The notes beneath the pieces were generated by a model. That model searched no databases. It was given only the letters and a program-made list of their open reading frames with translations, and had not been told where the DNA came from. Below, in pieces: positions 63,076 to 64,000 of a DNA stretch of 64,000 nt; the stretch's first letter is position 1; each line of letters begins with the position of its first letter. The DNA is taken from the NCBI RefSeq assembly GCF_004771005.1, contig NZ_RQHV01000061.1:310001-374000 (forward strand), in the 5' to 3' direction. The DNA is from Leptospira ilyithenensis (GTDB lineage: Bacteria; Spirochaetota; Leptospiria; Leptospirales; Leptospiraceae). Position numbers and translations under genes: made by a program.

Positions 63076-64000
63076 ATGAAACTCGGAAACAGTTTATCAC
63101 AAAGGCAAACTCAAAGATTGGTTATGACGCATGACCTGCGTCAGTCGATCGAGCTATTGTCTCTGTCTACGCTGGAATTATCCGATAAGATCCAAAACGA
63201 GCTGATGGAAAATCCGATGTTGGATGAAATCGGTCTGGATGAAAAGCCGAAGATGCCCGAACTTTTTTCTTATGAAGAAGTCAAAAGAATCGAAAAACTC
63301 AATCATGAAAAAAGTACGGATGTCAATTGGCAGGAAACTTATTCGATAGAGGGACCGAGAACTTATAACCAGGAAGCAAGCGATAGAAATCAAAAATACA
63401 TCGAATCTACCACCAAAACTGAATCATTGGAGGAGCATCTGTTAGGTCAACTTAGATTGATACGATTGACTGGCTCTGAGTTTGAAATGGGAGAAGTTTT
63501 GATTTCCATGATCGATGAGAAGGGATTCCTAAACCATGACTTGAGTGAAATCGCAAAAGAAATGGGTTATAGCGAAGTTAGACTGCGTAAGGTGCTCCGG
63601 CTTATCAATGAATTGGATCCAATCGGAATCGGTGCAAAAGACATCCAAGAAACTTTACTCATCCAAGCGAGGATTCTTTTTCCTGAAAATATACTTTTAC
63701 ATAAATTGATCGATGAATTTTTAAACGATTTGGAAAAGATAGATTATAAAAAAATCGCCAAAAATCTCAGAATTACGGAAGACGAAGTTTCCCAGCTTGC
63801 CCGTTTTATTAAAAAACTGGAGCCTTATCCTGCCACACTTTACCAAGGCAAAAAAACAGACTATGTTGTTCCCGATGTTGTTGTAAAAGAAATCGGAGGC
63901 GAGTTCAATATATTTATCAATGATGAATGGCTTCCCAAACTTGCCATCCAGGACGAATACAAAGAATTGTTAAATACAAAACTTCCGGCAACAGACAAGG
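63076..64000 (+). CDS. rpoN: RNA polymerase sigma-54 factor, 3'-truncated by window edge
   Basis: 308 codons are visible from ATG 63076, 4 nt after lptB; the frame is open to the right edge. The N-terminus KLGNSLSQRQTQRLVMTHDLRQSIELLSLSTLEL is the glutamine-rich region I; the core-binding region (EEHLLGQLRLIRL; NELDPIGIGAKDIQE; LEPYPA) follows. The C-terminal RpoN box lies outside. In many bacteria lptB and rpoN are adjacent, as here. Confidence 0.92.
   Translation, partial: MKLGNSLSQRQTQRLVMTHDLRQSIELLSLSTLELSDKIQNELMENPMLDEIGLDEKPKMPELFSYEEVKRIEKLNHEKSTDVNWQETYSIEGPRTYNQEASDRNQKYIESTTKTESLEEHLLGQLRLIRLTGSEFEMGEVLISMIDEKGFLNHDLSEIAKEMGYSEVRLRKVLRLINELDPIGIGAKDIQETLLIQARILFPENILLHKLIDEFLNDLEKIDYKKIAKNLRITEDEVSQLARFIKKLEPYPATLYQGKKTDYVVPDVVVKEIGGEFNIFINDEWLPKLAIQDEYKELLNTKLPATDK

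Overview
The window looks like chromosome from a spirochaete of the Leptospiraceae, most likely a Leptospira species. Evidence: lipoproteins with loose spirochaetal lipoboxes, a SemiSWEET very like the L. biflexa protein, the metY-metX-metW set, flagellar fliN and fliM beside a candidate flagellar-filament protein FcpB, split heptose kinase/adenylyltransferase genes, and many TTG/GTG starts with overlapping stop-start junctions. Composition looks like roughly 40% GC by eye (not computed). I saw no insertion sequences, prophage, CRISPR arrays or rRNA. This is a mostly housekeeping and cell-envelope region.

Layout. 1-6040: an edge-truncated LpxR-like outer-membrane enzyme (minus), a structured leader, ilvA, and the methionine operon metY-metX-metW (minus). 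6208-13750: a beta-barrel-like protein, rsmE, a zinc-ribbon membrane protein, candidate fcpB, an AAA ATPase, fliN, an acetyltransferase, a TSP3-like lipoprotein and an RNHCP protein. 13820-16251: an NfeD/SPFH/SPFH membrane operon (minus). 16350-23133: a tightly overlapping plus-strand run (haem protein, argH, cyclophilin lipoprotein, two unknowns, fliM) followed by a phosphodiesterase. 23138-26285: queF-SemiSWEET-ferredoxin (minus), guaA and a small secreted protein. 26427-26644: tRNA-Cys and tRNA-Leu. 26659-33863: envelope polysaccharide genes (O-antigen-ligase-like protein, GT2, gmhA), an orphan ABC ATPase, an FHA membrane protein and a lipoprotein. 33943-37372: leuC, leuD, a periplasmic FKBP and an atypical cysteine-synthase homologue. 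37421-41347: a haem-lipoprotein/YceI/DUF5777 operon and a cNMP-patatin (minus). 41480-52821: recN, exbB-exbD-bamA-pcrA, a cysQ-like gene, a GT4, and a TlpA lipoprotein. 52966-56292: acyl-CoA synthetase, a STAS-like protein and a LON-domain protein. 56335-64000: hldE kinase and adenylyltransferase halves, pyrG, kdsA, lptC-lptA-lptB and an edge-truncated rpoN.

How the genes work together. Heptose (gmhA, rfaE1, rfaE2), Kdo (kdsA, with CTP from pyrG), glycosyltransferases, ligation and export (lptA/B/C) make and move LPS. BamA supplies outer-membrane proteins, and the LpxR-like protein may trim lipid A. leuCD serve leucine synthesis and, in Leptospira, also the citramalate route to isoleucine, so the local ilvA may not be the main isoleucine entry. 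fliN, fliM and the FcpB candidate link the region to the periplasmic flagella. The least explained items are the hairpin-terminator leader before ilvA, the inverted repeat before metY, the haem-lipoprotein/YceI/DUF5777 operon, the CysK-like protein without its substrate loop, and an LpxR homologue in a genus whose lipid A acyl chains are amide-linked.
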